Below are positions 1-10,796 of a DNA stretch of 64,000 nucleotides, one piece after another; position 1 is the first letter of the stretch, and every line of letters starts with the position of its first letter. Under the pieces are notes generated by a model that was given only the letters and a program-made list of their open reading frames with translations, was not told the origin of the DNA and searched no databases. Source of the stretch: Anaerolineales bacterium (lineage in GTDB: Bacteria; Chloroflexota; Anaerolineae; 4572-78; J111). The translations under genes were made by a program, and so were the position numbers. The DNA lies in the NCBI GenBank assembly GCA_020634935.1, contig JACKAT010000007.1, positions 62,001 through 126,000 of the forward strand, in the 5' to 3' direction.

Positions 1-47
1 CCAATCTCCTAATCTCCAATCTCCAACCTCCAACCTCCAACCCCTCC
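1..47. repeat. AATCTCC-type heptad tract inside the recD2 frame
   Basis: Five or six degenerate heptads (AATCTCC, CAACCTC variants) lie at the window edge. The same heptad tract occurs at 28516-28557 and 55220-55303 beside gene ends. Here it is in the recD2 reading frame without a stop. The left end is cut by the window. Confidence 0.7.
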
Positions 48-1405
48 AAGCCGTCTATCTAAACCCCTTCTACTTCGCCGAAGTCGGCGTGGCGCAGCGG
101 GCCAGCCGGCTGTTGGCGTCGCCGGAGAGCCGGTTGGGCGTGTTTCAAGAGGTGGCGTGGCATAAGGCGTTCGATTGGGTGGCCGGCCGGACCGGCGGTA
201 TTACCCTGGCCGATCGCCAGCGCGAAGCGGTGCAGATGGCCTTGACCCAGAAAGTCGCTATTTTGACCGGCGGGCCGGGGACCGGCAAGACCAGCACTGT
301 CAAAGCCATTTTGGAACTGCTCACCAGCAAAGGTAAATCGGCCTTACTAGCCGCGCCGACCGGTCGAGCCGCCAAACGGCTGGCCGAAAGCACCGGCCGC
401 GAAGCCAAAACCATCCATCGCTTGCTCGAAGTCAGCCCCAGCGAAGGCTTTAAGTTCCAGCGCAACCAGGACAACCCGCTCGAGTGCGACCTGCTCATTC
501 TGGATGAGTGCTCGATGATCGACCTGATGCTGATGAACAACGTCCTCAAAGCGGTGCATCCGGCCTCGCATCTGCTGCTGGTCGGCGACGCCGATCAACT
601 GCCGAGCGTTGGCGCGGGCAACGTCCTGCGCGATCTGATCGGCAGCGGGGTGATTCCGGTCACCCGGCTGGAGGTCATCTTCCGGCAGGCGGCCGACAGC
701 ACCATCATCACCAATGCCCATCGCATCAATCAAGGCCAGACCCCGATCTATCCCAAGTCGAAGCACGATTTTTACTTCTTCGGCAAGGAAGAGCCGGCGG
801 AGGCCGCCGATTTGGTGGTCGATATTGTCGATCGGCGTATTCCGCATAAATTCGGCATTCCGCCGCCGGAGATTCAAGTGCTGACCCCCATGCACCGGGG
901 CAGCGCCGGGGCGCGGACGCTCAATGAGAAGTTACAGGCCCAGCTCAACCCGCTGCGTTACGGGCAGCCGGAGTATCGCAGCGGCAGCCGCCTGTTTCGC
1001 GTGAGCGACCGGGTGTTGCAGCTCCGCAACAACTACGATAAAGATGTTTTCAACGGCGATATCGGCGCCATCACCCGGATCGATCTTGAGGAAGGCGAGG
1101 TTGTGGTCGAGTTCGAAGGGCGGCCGGTCACTTACGAATTTAGCGATCTGGATGAGCTGACCCTGGCCTACGCTATGAGCGTCCACAAAAGTCAGGGCAG
1201 CGAGTATCCGGTGGTCGTACTGCCGATGTTGACCCAGCATTACATGCTGCTCCAGCGCAACCTGTTGTACACCGCTATCACCCGGGCCAAAAAGATGGTG
1301 GTCATTGTCGGCACGCGCAAAGCAGTGGCAATGGCCGTAGGGAACGATAAAATCACGGCGCGTTGGTCGGCCCTGATCGAACGACTGAGGAGTGAAACGC
1401 CGTAA
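2..1405 (+). CDS. recD2: RecD2-like ATP-dependent DNA helicase, 3' part (5' end outside window)
   Basis: Superfamily 1B 5'-3' DNA helicase acting in recombination and repair. The frame is open to the left edge, so the gene begins upstream; the first possible start inside the window (GTG at 89) is internal. Visible motifs are YLNPFYFAEVGVA just before position 89, Walker A GGPGTGKTS (about 269-295), LLILDECSM (motif II, about 490-515), GDADQLPSVGAG (motif III) and YAMSVHKSQGSEYP with LLYTAITRAKK near the end, all in RecD2 order. RecD2 is usually above 700 residues and about 467 are visible. Oddity: bases 1-47 are AATCTCC-type heptads read in frame as Ser/Pro/Asn/Leu/Gln-rich residues directly before a conserved segment. 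A strong terminator follows the stop. Confidence 0.9.
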   Translation, partial: QSPNLQSPTSNLQPLQAVYLNPFYFAEVGVAQRASRLLASPESRLGVFQEVAWHKAFDWVAGRTGGITLADRQREAVQMALTQKVAILTGGPGTGKTSTVKAILELLTSKGKSALLAAPTGRAAKRLAESTGREAKTIHRLLEVSPSEGFKFQRNQDNPLECDLLILDECSMIDLMLMNNVLKAVHPASHLLLVGDADQLPSVGAGNVLRDLIGSGVIPVTRLEVIFRQAADSTIITNAHRINQGQTPIYPKSKHDFYFFGKEEPAEAADLVVDIVDRRIPHKFGIPPPEIQVLTPMHRGSAGARTLNEKLQAQLNPLRYGQPEYRSGSRLFRVSDRVLQLRNNYDKDVFNGDIGAITRIDLEEGEVVVEFEGRPVTYEFSDLDELTLAYAMSVHKSQGSEYPVVVLPMLTQHYMLLQRNLLYTAITRAKKMVVIVGTRKAVAMAVGNDKITARWSALIERLRSETP

Positions 1406-1452
1406 ATGATTAGGTCGCTGCCGGCTTGTGAGGGAGATAAGAGTTGAAAAGA

Positions 1453-1492
1453 GTAAAGACCGGAGCAGGGTGGCTCCGGTCTCTTTAATTTT
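1453..1492. terminator. Intrinsic terminator between recD2 and the propeller gene
   Basis: Perfect 10-bp stem AGACCGGAGC / GCTCCGGTCT with a 6-nt loop, followed by CTTTAATTTT. It lies between two convergent genes and may work in both directions. Confidence 0.85.
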
Positions 1493-1509
1493 AAGCGAGG
1501 CTTTTAGGA

Positions 1510-2856
1510 TTATTCGGCGGTAATAATAATGCTTCCCAGGTTGGTTTCTTCACCGGCTTCAACCCGTATCCGTTCTGACAGGGATAGCCCCGGATCGGAG
1601 GTCAATTGGACCCATCGTCCCGCCTCCGGTTCGGCGGTGAGAATGTAGCGACCCACCGGTAACGCCTCGAGCGCAAAGTTGCCTTCGGCGTCGGTCGTGG
1701 TGGTGCGGATAAAGGGCTGATCGGCGCAAGGCGTGGGGCCGTAAAACCGCGAGCTTAATCGTTCGACACAAATTTCAATAACGGCGTTGGCAATGGGCTG
1801 GTCATCCTCGTAAGCCAGTTGGCCGGTTATCGAGCCGGGCGCCTTTTCGATGGGCGCCGGCAGCGTGGGACCGGCTCCCAACACAGCCAGGTCGCTGACA
1901 TCATTATCAACCAGATTGGCATTCTCCATTCGATAGGCCGACCAAGTCGTACCGTCAAAGATATCAACTCCGTATTCGGTGCCGAACCAGAGCCGTCCCT
2001 GGGCATCGAGGCCGATTGAGTTCACATCATTACTGCTCAAACCACTGTTTTCTCGGTCGTAGGTGCTCCAAGTTTGACCATCGAATACAAAGACGCCTTT
2101 GGTTAACGTGCCAATCCAGATCCGATCCTGGTTGTCAACGGCCATAGCCTGAACGCCGGACACATCAAAATTTTCATACTCGGTCCAGGTGGCGTCATCA
2201 TACTTGAACAACCCCCAACTGTGAGCAACCCACACGCTGCCGTGGCTATCGATGGCGACTTTCTCGAAGAAGTAGTTATCGTCAAAGCCGCTGCCTTCCT
2301 GGAAGACGGTCCATTTATTGCCATCAAAGCGGGCGACACTATTTGAGGTAACGACCCAAACCAGACCATCCGGGCCAATGACCAGATCATTCACTAAATC
2401 GCTGGCTGCTTCACCCGTGGCCAACAATGAGGCGGGATAGGTCTTCCAACGGCCATCAAAGGTGCTTACGCCTTGATAATGGCCTACCCAAATATTACCG
2501 GCCGCATCACAGGCAATCGCTTCCGGGCTGGTGAAATCGGTTTCCCCATAATCTTTCCAGTTACTGCCGTCAAAAGCGACGATACCTTGGCTCTGAGCGA
2601 TCAACATGCGGCCATCGGTACAGGCCGTGACGCCATAGATGAAATCGCTATCCAGCGGCGAGTCACTCCGGGTAAAGGTTTGCCAGCCTGTTTCGTCAAG
2701 GCAGCTTAGTCCAAAGCCAGCCGAGCCGGCGCACATAAAATTAGCCTTTGCTTCTGAAGCAGAGGCTTGGCTATAAGCGGGCAAAATTAAAATAACGCAC
2801 GCAATAAATAATGGGAACGTCCAAGATTTAACGATTTGAATACGATGGGTTAACAT
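1510..2856 (-). CDS. Secreted beta-propeller protein with C-terminal carboxypeptidase-regulatory-like domain
   Basis: Exported protein of 448 residues. Residues 1-33 form a signal peptide (basic start, a hydrophobic core around FIACVILILPAY, then SQASA). Residues 40-330 contain about seven blades with repeated FDG..W..Y and GLDAQGRLWFGT-like motifs, as in two-component-regulator-propeller (Reg_prop) and NHL-type repeats. From about 345, GSITGQLAYEDDQPIANAVI begins a CarboxypepD_reg/SdrD-B-like beta-sandwich. No kinase domain follows, so this is a free propeller that probably binds a ligand or a cell-surface partner; the ligand is unknown. It is a single gene, convergent with recD2. Confidence 0.8.
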   Translation of the reverse strand: MLTHRIQIVKSWTFPLFIACVILILPAYSQASASEAKANFMCAGSAGFGLSCLDETGWQTFTRSDSPLDSDFIYGVTACTDGRMLIAQSQGIVAFDGSNWKDYGETDFTSPEAIACDAAGNIWVGHYQGVSTFDGRWKTYPASLLATGEAASDLVNDLVIGPDGLVWVVTSNSVARFDGNKWTVFQEGSGFDDNYFFEKVAIDSHGSVWVAHSWGLFKYDDATWTEYENFDVSGVQAMAVDNQDRIWIGTLTKGVFVFDGQTWSTYDRENSGLSSNDVNSIGLDAQGRLWFGTEYGVDIFDGTTWSAYRMENANLVDNDVSDLAVLGAGPTLPAPIEKAPGSITGQLAYEDDQPIANAVIEICVERLSSRFYGPTPCADQPFIRTTTTDAEGNFALEALPVGRYILTAEPEAGRWVQLTSDPGLSLSERIRVEAGEETNLGSIIITAE

Positions 2857-3242
2857 CCTTTTTTTTATCCTCGTTGAGTTGATAGGTTAGTTTGACCTAC
2901 CTTACCTCACGAGTGCGAAAAAAAGATGAACTTAGTGTGAATTGGACTTCTGACAATGGACGATGTAAAAAGTAGATAGGAATTTGCTAAAAAATGAAAC
3001 TGGGCCAAAACTATTCTACAGGACTTACGCCGTTCCAAAGGTGACAGTCACTTAAACACGCTAAATCGACCTGTTTGGACCACTCCGAGGCGAATTTATT
3101 GACAATAAGTGACTGTCACCTGGGTTTTTGCGTAAGTCCTGTTCTAAAGTTGCTCGCCATCAGACCTGATAGGGAACGATAAGGGATGAATGGCGAATAC
3201 ATAGTGAAGGATTAATTTATAATGAAGGATGAAAGATGAAGG
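2857..3242. other. Intergenic region with one palindromic element
   Basis: 386 bp between divergent genes. It holds the propeller promoter region (not resolved), one complete AGGTGACAGTCACTT-type element (3019-3141) and a GAAGGATGA-like short repeat tract running into the surf1 start. No gene seen. Confidence 0.7.
3019..3141. repeat. AGGTGACAGTCACTT palindromic element, copy A
   Basis: 123-bp non-coding element with perfect 12-bp terminal inverted repeats CAGGACTTACGC / GCGTAAGTCCTG. Inner arms are AGGTGACAGTCACTT (3039-3053) and AAGTGACTGTCACCT (3107-3121). Similar elements lie at about 20050, 46150, 46980, 52170 and 52750. MITE-like by form; no transposase is linked. Confidence 0.85.
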
Positions 3243-3989
3243 ATGAGTGTGACCAGATTTTTGCTTAAGCGGTGGATTAGACATCTGGTTATTATTGCCG
3301 GGGTGATCTTTTTAGTGAACTTGGGCTTTTGGCAGTTACGGCGGTTGGACCAGCGCCGGGCCTTGAATGAGGAAATTCTGACCGGCTTGCACAGCCCGCC
3401 GGTGACCTTGACCGGCGCGCCGATTGATCCGGACCAACTGCACCGGCATCGAGTCACCGTGACCGGCACGTTTGAAAATGATAAGAATATGATTCTGCGG
3501 ACGCAAAGCTACCAGGGCCAGGCCGGCATCGATTTGGTGACGCCGCTGGACATCACCGGCAGCGATGAGACTGTGCTGGTCAATCGGGGCTGGCTGCCGT
3601 TTGAACAGTTCGAGTCGGAAGCCCGGCGGGCTTATGATGTAACCGGCGAAGTCACCATTGAAGGCATCGCCTATCGCAGCCAACTACCGCCGCATTCTCT
3701 GGCCCCGACCGACCCCGACCCGGAGCCGGGCCAGTGGGTCGATGCCTGGTTTCGGATCGACATCGACAAGGTCCAGAAGCAGATTGACCGGCCGCTGCTG
3801 CCCGTTTACGTTGAGGCCCTGCCCGGCCCGGAGCCGGATACCACGCCGCCAATTCGGGAGGAAGTGACGGACCTGGGCGAAGGTTCGCACCTGAGCTACG
3901 CGCTCCAATGGTTTTCGTTTGCGGTGATTTTGGTGATTACCTATTCGGGAGTCACCTGGCAGGAGTATAAACAGATTAAAAAAACGTAA
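3243..3989 (+). CDS. surf1: SURF1 family cytochrome oxidase assembly protein
   Basis: 248-residue membrane protein that helps assemble haem-copper cytochrome oxidase, by supporting haem a insertion. One TM segment lies at about 14-31 followed by the family motif LGFWQLRRLDQRR; a periplasmic domain includes the conserved LVNRGWLP; the C-terminal motif HLSYALQWF leads into a second TM helix (about 220-240). Length and topology are normal. ATG 3243 is preceded by GAAGG. No oxidase genes are adjacent. The gene implies aerobic respiration. A degenerate palindromic half-element follows the stop. Confidence 0.9.
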   Translation: MSVTRFLLKRWIRHLVIIAGVIFLVNLGFWQLRRLDQRRALNEEILTGLHSPPVTLTGAPIDPDQLHRHRVTVTGTFENDKNMILRTQSYQGQAGIDLVTPLDITGSDETVLVNRGWLPFEQFESEARRAYDVTGEVTIEGIAYRSQLPPHSLAPTDPDPEPGQWVDAWFRIDIDKVQKQIDRPLLPVYVEALPGPEPDTTPPIREEVTDLGEGSHLSYALQWFSFAVILVITYSGVTWQEYKQIKKT

Positions 3990-3992
3990 TTT

Positions 3993-4020
3993 CAGGTGAC
4001 TGGCACTTAAAAGACAGTCG
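3993..4020. repeat. Degenerate half copy of the AGGTGACAGTCACTT element (copy G)
   Basis: AGGTGACTGGCACTT at 3994-4008 followed by GACAGTCGC. It resembles one arm of the palindromic family and, with copy A, brackets surf1. Confidence 0.5.
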
Positions 4021-4059
4021 CTAGGCTCATTATTTACATACAAACAAGAGGACTAGACC

Positions 4060-5298
4060 ATGACTGAACTTTCATTTGAACAAAAATTACAAAACTACGC
4101 CGATCTCGCCGTCAAAGTTGGAGTCAATCTCCAACCGGGCCAGCGGCTGATTGTACGTGGCCCGCTCGAAGCCGCGCCGCTGGTGCGCTTAATGGCGGCC
4201 AGCGCTTATCAAGCCGGGGCCAGGCTGGTTGATGTGATTTGGAGCGACGATGCCGTGACCCTGGCTCGCTTTCAGTACGCCCCGCGCGACTCGTTTACGG
4301 AGTATCCCACCTGGCAGGCCCAAGGATTGATCGAGGCTGCTCAACGCAGCGACGCCTTTATCGCCATCCACGCCACCGATCCCGATCTGCTCAAGGACCA
4401 GGACCCGGATTTGGTGGCGCTAGCGCAGCGAACCCATCAACAGCAGTTGCAGGAATACTTTGCCTACATCATGGCCGATAAGGTTAACTGGTGTGTTATC
4501 TCTTACCCGCTGGCCACCTGGGCGGCTAAGATATTTCTAGACGGCACGCCTGAAACGCAGCTCGATCGGTTGTGGGCGGCCATCTTCAAAATCAACCGGG
4601 CCGATCAGCCGGATCCGGTGGCGGCCTGGCAAGCCCATACCCAACAGCTAGCGGCGCGATGCGCACGGCTCAACGCCAAACAGTATACCGCCCTGAAATA
4701 CACCGCCCCCGGCGTCGATCTGATGCTGGGCCTGCCCGATCATCACGAGTGGCACGGCGGCCAAAAAGAGACGCTGGCCGGCATTCCCTTTATCCCCAAC
4801 ATGCCCACCGAAGAGGTGTTTACGATGCCCCACAAAGACCGGGTTGAGGGGGTGGTGACCAGCACCAAGCCGCTCAGTTACGGCGGCGTTTTGATCGACA
4901 ATTTTCAGTTGCGGTTTGTTGGGGGCAAAATTGTGGAAATTTCGGCGGATAAAGGCGAAGCGGTGCTGCGCAAGCTTATCGACACCGACGAGGGGGCGGC
5001 TCGCTTGGGCGAGGTGGCCCTGGTGCCGCAAAGTTCACCCATCGCTCAGTCGGGCATCCTTTTTTACAACACCCTGTTCGATGAAAACGCGTCGAGCCAC
5101 CTGGCCGTGGGCCGGGCCTATCGCTTCTGCTTGCAGGGCGGGCCGGAGATGTCGGATGAGGCGTTCGCGGCGGCCGGCGGCAATCACAGTTTGGCCCATG
5201 TCGATTTCATGATCGGTTCCGATCAGATGGATATTGATGGCGTGCTGGCTGACGGGGCCGCCGAACCGTTGATGCGGGCCGGTGAGTGGGTGGGTTAA
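4060..5298 (+). CDS. Aminopeptidase, M29 family
   Basis: 412-residue cytosolic metallo-aminopeptidase of the AmpS/PepS/AmpT family (two divalent metals), which removes N-terminal residues from peptides. Candidate metal-site residues known from the family are seen in order: the Glu of MPTEEVFTMPHKDRV, the Glu of ARLGEVALVP, the His of ENASSHLAVGRAY, and the two His and Asp of the HSLAHVDFMIGSDQMDIDG segment. Length matches the family (about 410). AAGAGG lies 8 nt before ATG 4060. Apparently monocistronic. A large inverted repeat lies just after the stop. Confidence 0.92.
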   Translation: MTELSFEQKLQNYADLAVKVGVNLQPGQRLIVRGPLEAAPLVRLMAASAYQAGARLVDVIWSDDAVTLARFQYAPRDSFTEYPTWQAQGLIEAAQRSDAFIAIHATDPDLLKDQDPDLVALAQRTHQQQLQEYFAYIMADKVNWCVISYPLATWAAKIFLDGTPETQLDRLWAAIFKINRADQPDPVAAWQAHTQQLAARCARLNAKQYTALKYTAPGVDLMLGLPDHHEWHGGQKETLAGIPFIPNMPTEEVFTMPHKDRVEGVVTSTKPLSYGGVLIDNFQLRFVGGKIVEISADKGEAVLRKLIDTDEGAARLGEVALVPQSSPIAQSGILFYNTLFDENASSHLAVGRAYRFCLQGGPEMSDEAFAAAGGNHSLAHVDFMIGSDQMDIDGVLADGAAEPLMRAGEWVG

Positions 5299-5311
5299 AG
5301 GAAATCCACCT

Positions 5312-5395
5312 GACCAGAGACGGTCGACCGCTGACCGCCGAACCTCAACGAGGCACCTTTTTCGGCGGTTGGCGGTCAGCTAACGGTGGTCTACC
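5312..5395. repeat. Imperfect inverted repeat between convergent genes
   Basis: Arms CTGACCGCCGAA (about 5331-5342) and TTCGGCGGTTGGCGGTCAG (about 5361-5379), with outer GACC/GGTC flanks. There is no T tract on the plus strand, so it is more likely a palindromic dispersed repeat than a simple terminator, although it sits between two gene ends. Confidence 0.65.
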
Positions 5396-5477
5396 GGCCT
5401 TACATCAATTTTGAGGGCTTCACAGCCAAATCAAAAACATTCGTAGCAAGGGGTGGTTTTTAATCGACTTAAGTTCC

Positions 5478-6776
5478 CTACTTTTCTTTCACCTTCTTGG
5501 GGACTTCGACCTCTTCCCCGGTTGAGGCCGGTGGTAATTTAGCGATGTCGCTGTCCTTTTGCTTGGGTTTGTGACCATTGGTGCTGGCGGGCGCATGGCC
5601 GTTTTCTTCGGATTTGACATCATCATCTGGCGTCAAGACGCCGTCTTTCGCGCCGTTACGTTCGGGTAGTATGTTCTCTATCTTGCGAGACATCCGGAGC
5701 GAACCGGAGCGAGCCTCAGCCCAGCGATAGACAAACCAGCGCATCGACCGGTACCACAAACCCCGTGGTTTGTGCGGCATCGGCACGCCCCACTCTACTA
5801 CCGTTGCGCCCCAGGTCAACCCGCCGCCAAAACCAACCATCACGATTTTATCGTGAGTTTTGACCCGGCCGGCTTCGATGGCCTCACATAGGGCAATGGG
5901 GATCGACGCCGCCGAAGTGTTGCCATACTTTTGCAGGTTGGTAAAGACTTTGTCCTCATCAATTTTTAGATATTTACTGGCGCTCTGGATAATACGAATA
6001 TTAGCCTGATGCGGAATGAACAGGTCGATTTGGTCTATATCCAGGCCGGCTTTTTCGCAGGCCTGCTTGGAGACTTTCCCCATTACCCGGGTAGCGAAAC
6101 GATAAACCTCACGGCCATTCATTTTCATGTAGTGCAAGCGATTATCTAAGGTGTGTTGGCTGGTGGGGTGCTTGCTCCCCCCGGCCGGTATCCCCAGATG
6201 TTCCGCGCCGGAGCCGTCGGAACCCAATACAGTGGCCAGCACGCCGCCGGGAACATTGTGGGCCTGCAAGACTACCGCGCCGGCGCCATCGCCAAAGAGG
6301 GGATAAATGGAGCGATCCTGGTCATCCAAAAACGAGGAGACCGTTTCCGCCCCAATCACCACCACCACCTTGGCCGCGCCTGACTCGATCATGGCGCTGC
6401 CCATGGCAAAGGCGTAGATGAAGCCGGAGCACGCCGCGCTCAAATCAAACGCGCCGGCGTGCGTCGCGCCGATGGCATCCTGAACCAGCGAGGCGGTTGA
6501 AGGGAAGATGTGCTCCGGGCTAAGGGTGGCGACAATAACCATATCAACCGACGTCGGCACAATCCTGGCCCGGTCAAGGGCCAACCGCGCGGCGCCGATG
6601 GCCATACTGGCCGTTGTTTCATTTTTTTCCCGATCAGCATGGCGTCGTTCCGAGATACCGGTTCGACTCTCGATCCAATCATCGGAAGTGTCCAAAATTT
6701 TGGCTAGATCGTGATTCGTTACGATCTTTTCAGGAATATATTTTCCCCAACCAACAATGTGAGCATAAGTTGCCAC
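5478..6776 (-). CDS. fabH: 3-oxoacyl-ACP synthase III with charged C-terminal extension
   Basis: Condensing enzyme that starts fatty acid synthesis from acyl-CoA and malonyl-ACP. The start is GTG 6776 because TAGGAG lies 8 nt upstream; a longer frame to 6854 adds non-conserved residues. The catalytic triad is complete in 432-residue numbering: Cys116 in SAACSGFIYA, His256 in FIPHQANIRI and Asn286 in YGNTSAAS. The enzyme core ends near residue 333. About 100 further residues, rich in Lys, Glu, Asp and Asn, are absent from typical FabH (about 320 residues). It lies 143 bp downstream of fabF on the same strand and is probably co-transcribed. Confidence 0.93.
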   Translation of the reverse strand: MATYAHIVGWGKYIPEKIVTNHDLAKILDTSDDWIESRTGISERRHADREKNETTASMAIGAARLALDRARIVPTSVDMVIVATLSPEHIFPSTASLVQDAIGATHAGAFDLSAACSGFIYAFAMGSAMIESGAAKVVVVIGAETVSSFLDDQDRSIYPLFGDGAGAVVLQAHNVPGGVLATVLGSDGSGAEHLGIPAGGSKHPTSQHTLDNRLHYMKMNGREVYRFATRVMGKVSKQACEKAGLDIDQIDLFIPHQANIRIIQSASKYLKIDEDKVFTNLQKYGNTSAASIPIALCEAIEAGRVKTHDKIVMVGFGGGLTWGATVVEWGVPMPHKPRGLWYRSMRWFVYRWAEARSGSLRMSRKIENILPERNGAKDGVLTPDDDVKSEENGHAPASTNGHKPKQKDSDIAKLPPASTGEEVEVPKKVKEK

Positions 6777-6919
6777 AAATCGATCTCCTACAAATTTTTT
6801 TTCAGCACAGCAAGTGACCGGCGCTCGATCATGGTTTGTGAGCCGCAGCGCCAATCACCCCAATAGTTACTTGCTTACGCTTAAAGAGGATCAGCCTGAT
6901 GATTTAGGGCTAAAACAGA

Positions 6920-8164
6920 TTAGCCTTCATTATACTTTCGGAAAAGAATCGTTGCGTTGTGACCGCCCAACCCAAAGGAGTTTGACATGGCCACCGACAC
7001 ATCGGCGTGCCGGGCTTCATTGGGGGTGCAATCTAAATCGCATTCCGGATCGGGCGTTTCGTAGTTGATAGTCGGCGAAATGATACCATCGGTTAAGGTT
7101 TTCACGCAAACCATTGCCTCAATTGCCCCGGCTGCGCCAAACAAATGGCCGGTCATCGACTTAGATGAAGTGATAATGGTATCGTAGGCGTGTTCGCCCA
7201 AGACATCCTTAATCGCCATGGTTTCAACTTTGTCATTTAGGCGAGTCCCGGTGCCGTGGGTATTGACGTAGTCGATCTCGTGAGGTTCGATGCCCGCCTT
7301 GGCGATAGCGCGACTCATGGCGGTAATGGCTCCCAACCCGTCTTCTCTGGGCGCGGCCAGATGGTAAGCCTCAACACATGTGCCGTAACCGATAACCTCG
7401 GCCAGGATACTGGCATGGCGCTTTTGGGCGTGTTCTAGCTCTTCCAAAACCAAAACCACCGAGCCTTCACTCATCACAAACCCGTCGCGGTTGAGATCAA
7501 AAGGCCGGCAGGCTCCGGCCGGGTTGTCGTTGTTGGGTGAGATGGCCTTCATTACCTGGAAGCTGGCCATAATCAGCGGATTAATTACGGCTTCCGAACC
7601 GCCGGCAATAATCGCATCCGCATCCCCGCGCCTGATGATTTCAAAGGCTTCGCCGAGGGTGTCGGTGCCGGTGGCGCAGGCCGTAACGACGGCCATATTC
7701 GGGCCGGTCAGATTATAATCGATGGCAATCCGAGCCGGGGCCGTATCCGGCAGCATCATACTAATGGTAAACGGGTTGACGCGAGACGGGCCTTTGGTTT
7801 GCAGCACCTCGTGTTGTTCGAGCACACTGCTCAGGCCGCCCACGCATGAGCCAATGACCAGGCCCACGCGAGACCGATCGGTGCCGTTTTTCAACAACCC
7901 TGAGTCTTCAATGGCCTGTCGGGACGATTCCATCGCGAAGTGGGTATATCGATCCAGCCGCCGCGCTTCTTTTTTGCCAAATAACGCACTGGCATCAAAG
8001 TTTTTGACCTCACCGGCAAAATTAATCTCAAAGTCCGAGGTGTCGAAATTGGTAATGGGGGCAATGCCACTGACTCCAGCTTTCAAATTATTCCACGCCT
8101 CTTCAACAGTGTTACCGACCGGCGTCACAGCTCCCATCCCAGTGACAACCACTCTTCTGTTCAT
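6920..8164 (-). CDS. fabF: 3-oxoacyl-ACP synthase II
   Basis: Elongating beta-ketoacyl-ACP synthase of type II fatty acid synthesis, 414 residues. Active-site residues fall at the E. coli numbers: Cys163 (VTACATGTD), His303 (NTHGTGTRLND), Lys335 and His340 (SSKSMTGHLFGAAGA). AAGGAGG precedes ATG 8164 by 10 nt. First gene of a fabF-fabH pair. No acpP, fabD or fabG neighbour is present, so the other fatty acid genes lie elsewhere. Divergent from mnmG. Confidence 0.96.
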   Translation of the reverse strand: MNRRVVVTGMGAVTPVGNTVEEAWNNLKAGVSGIAPITNFDTSDFEINFAGEVKNFDASALFGKKEARRLDRYTHFAMESSRQAIEDSGLLKNGTDRSRVGLVIGSCVGGLSSVLEQHEVLQTKGPSRVNPFTISMMLPDTAPARIAIDYNLTGPNMAVVTACATGTDTLGEAFEIIRRGDADAIIAGGSEAVINPLIMASFQVMKAISPNNDNPAGACRPFDLNRDGFVMSEGSVVLVLEELEHAQKRHASILAEVIGYGTCVEAYHLAAPREDGLGAITAMSRAIAKAGIEPHEIDYVNTHGTGTRLNDKVETMAIKDVLGEHAYDTIITSSKSMTGHLFGAAGAIEAMVCVKTLTDGIISPTINYETPDPECDLDCTPNEARHADVSVAMSNSFGLGGHNATILFRKYNEG

Positions 8165-8616
8165 GAAAAATTGGCCTCCTTAATAATGGCTTATGTAGTA
8201 GTTCATTAATAATATAAACTATCCCAAGCCTCAACGCTTGAGATGATTCTTCGCTTTAGCCCGGTGGGCTGCTGTGCCTGGATGGCTGGCTATTTAGACC
8301 TGATCTCTCTCAAGGCAGGGTAACCCCACCTACCAAGCATTCAATTGGTTTTATTTGGAAAAGAGTCCCACCATTATAACCTATAACACCTAAGACTCCC
8401 GATGGAGGCGGGCCAAAAACGGTCACTTTTAATAAAATTGACGTATCGTGGCTCAAAATGACGTTTTAGAGCCTAAATTTTGGACTTTTGGGGCAAAATC
8501 TTAAGGTTAGAGCCGGTTATCAATTTGGTTTGCTTTGGGGATGGGCCTGCGCTATACTCTAAGGGTTAGGGCAATGCTAGCGTTTTGGGTACGAATAAAT
8601 CAGAAAGAACTGCATC
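8165..8616. other. Divergent intergenic region fabF/mnmG
   Basis: 452 bp with the promoters of both genes. A small hairpin, CAAGC-ctcaac-GCTTG, lies at about 8225-8242. An mnmG promoter is recognisable; a fabF promoter or FapR-like palindrome was not. Confidence 0.6.
8530..8558 (+). promoter_or_regulatory. Promoter of mnmG
   Basis: TTGCTT (8530-8535), 17-bp spacer, TATACT (8553-8558), 59 bp before the mnmG start. Confidence 0.6.
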
Positions 8617-10560
<1,944 letters not shown>

Positions 10561-10599
10561 TGGCTGGATGTGGGCTAATATAGGGCAACTGTTCTTTGC

Positions 10600-10622
10600 C
10601 ATCTGTCGAGATGTGGTATAAT
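10600..10622 (+). promoter_or_regulatory. Putative promoter of the zinc-ribbon gene
   Basis: TATAAT at 10617-10622 with an extended TGTGG before it and TTTGCC/TTGCCA 15-16 bp upstream. It leaves a leader of about 165 nt before the ATG at 10797. Confidence 0.45.
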
Positions 10623-10796
10623 CGTACGACTTTAGTACTGGTATTAAGGAATAGAAATTTGATGACTTCCAATTACGGAAGATGAGTAAATGGTAATTGG
10701 TAATTCGAGATTGAATAACGACTTGCTATTTACCTGCCTCAACCGTGGAAGTTATTTGATTTATGATCCAAAGTCTTTGGGGGAGAAAGTTAGGTA

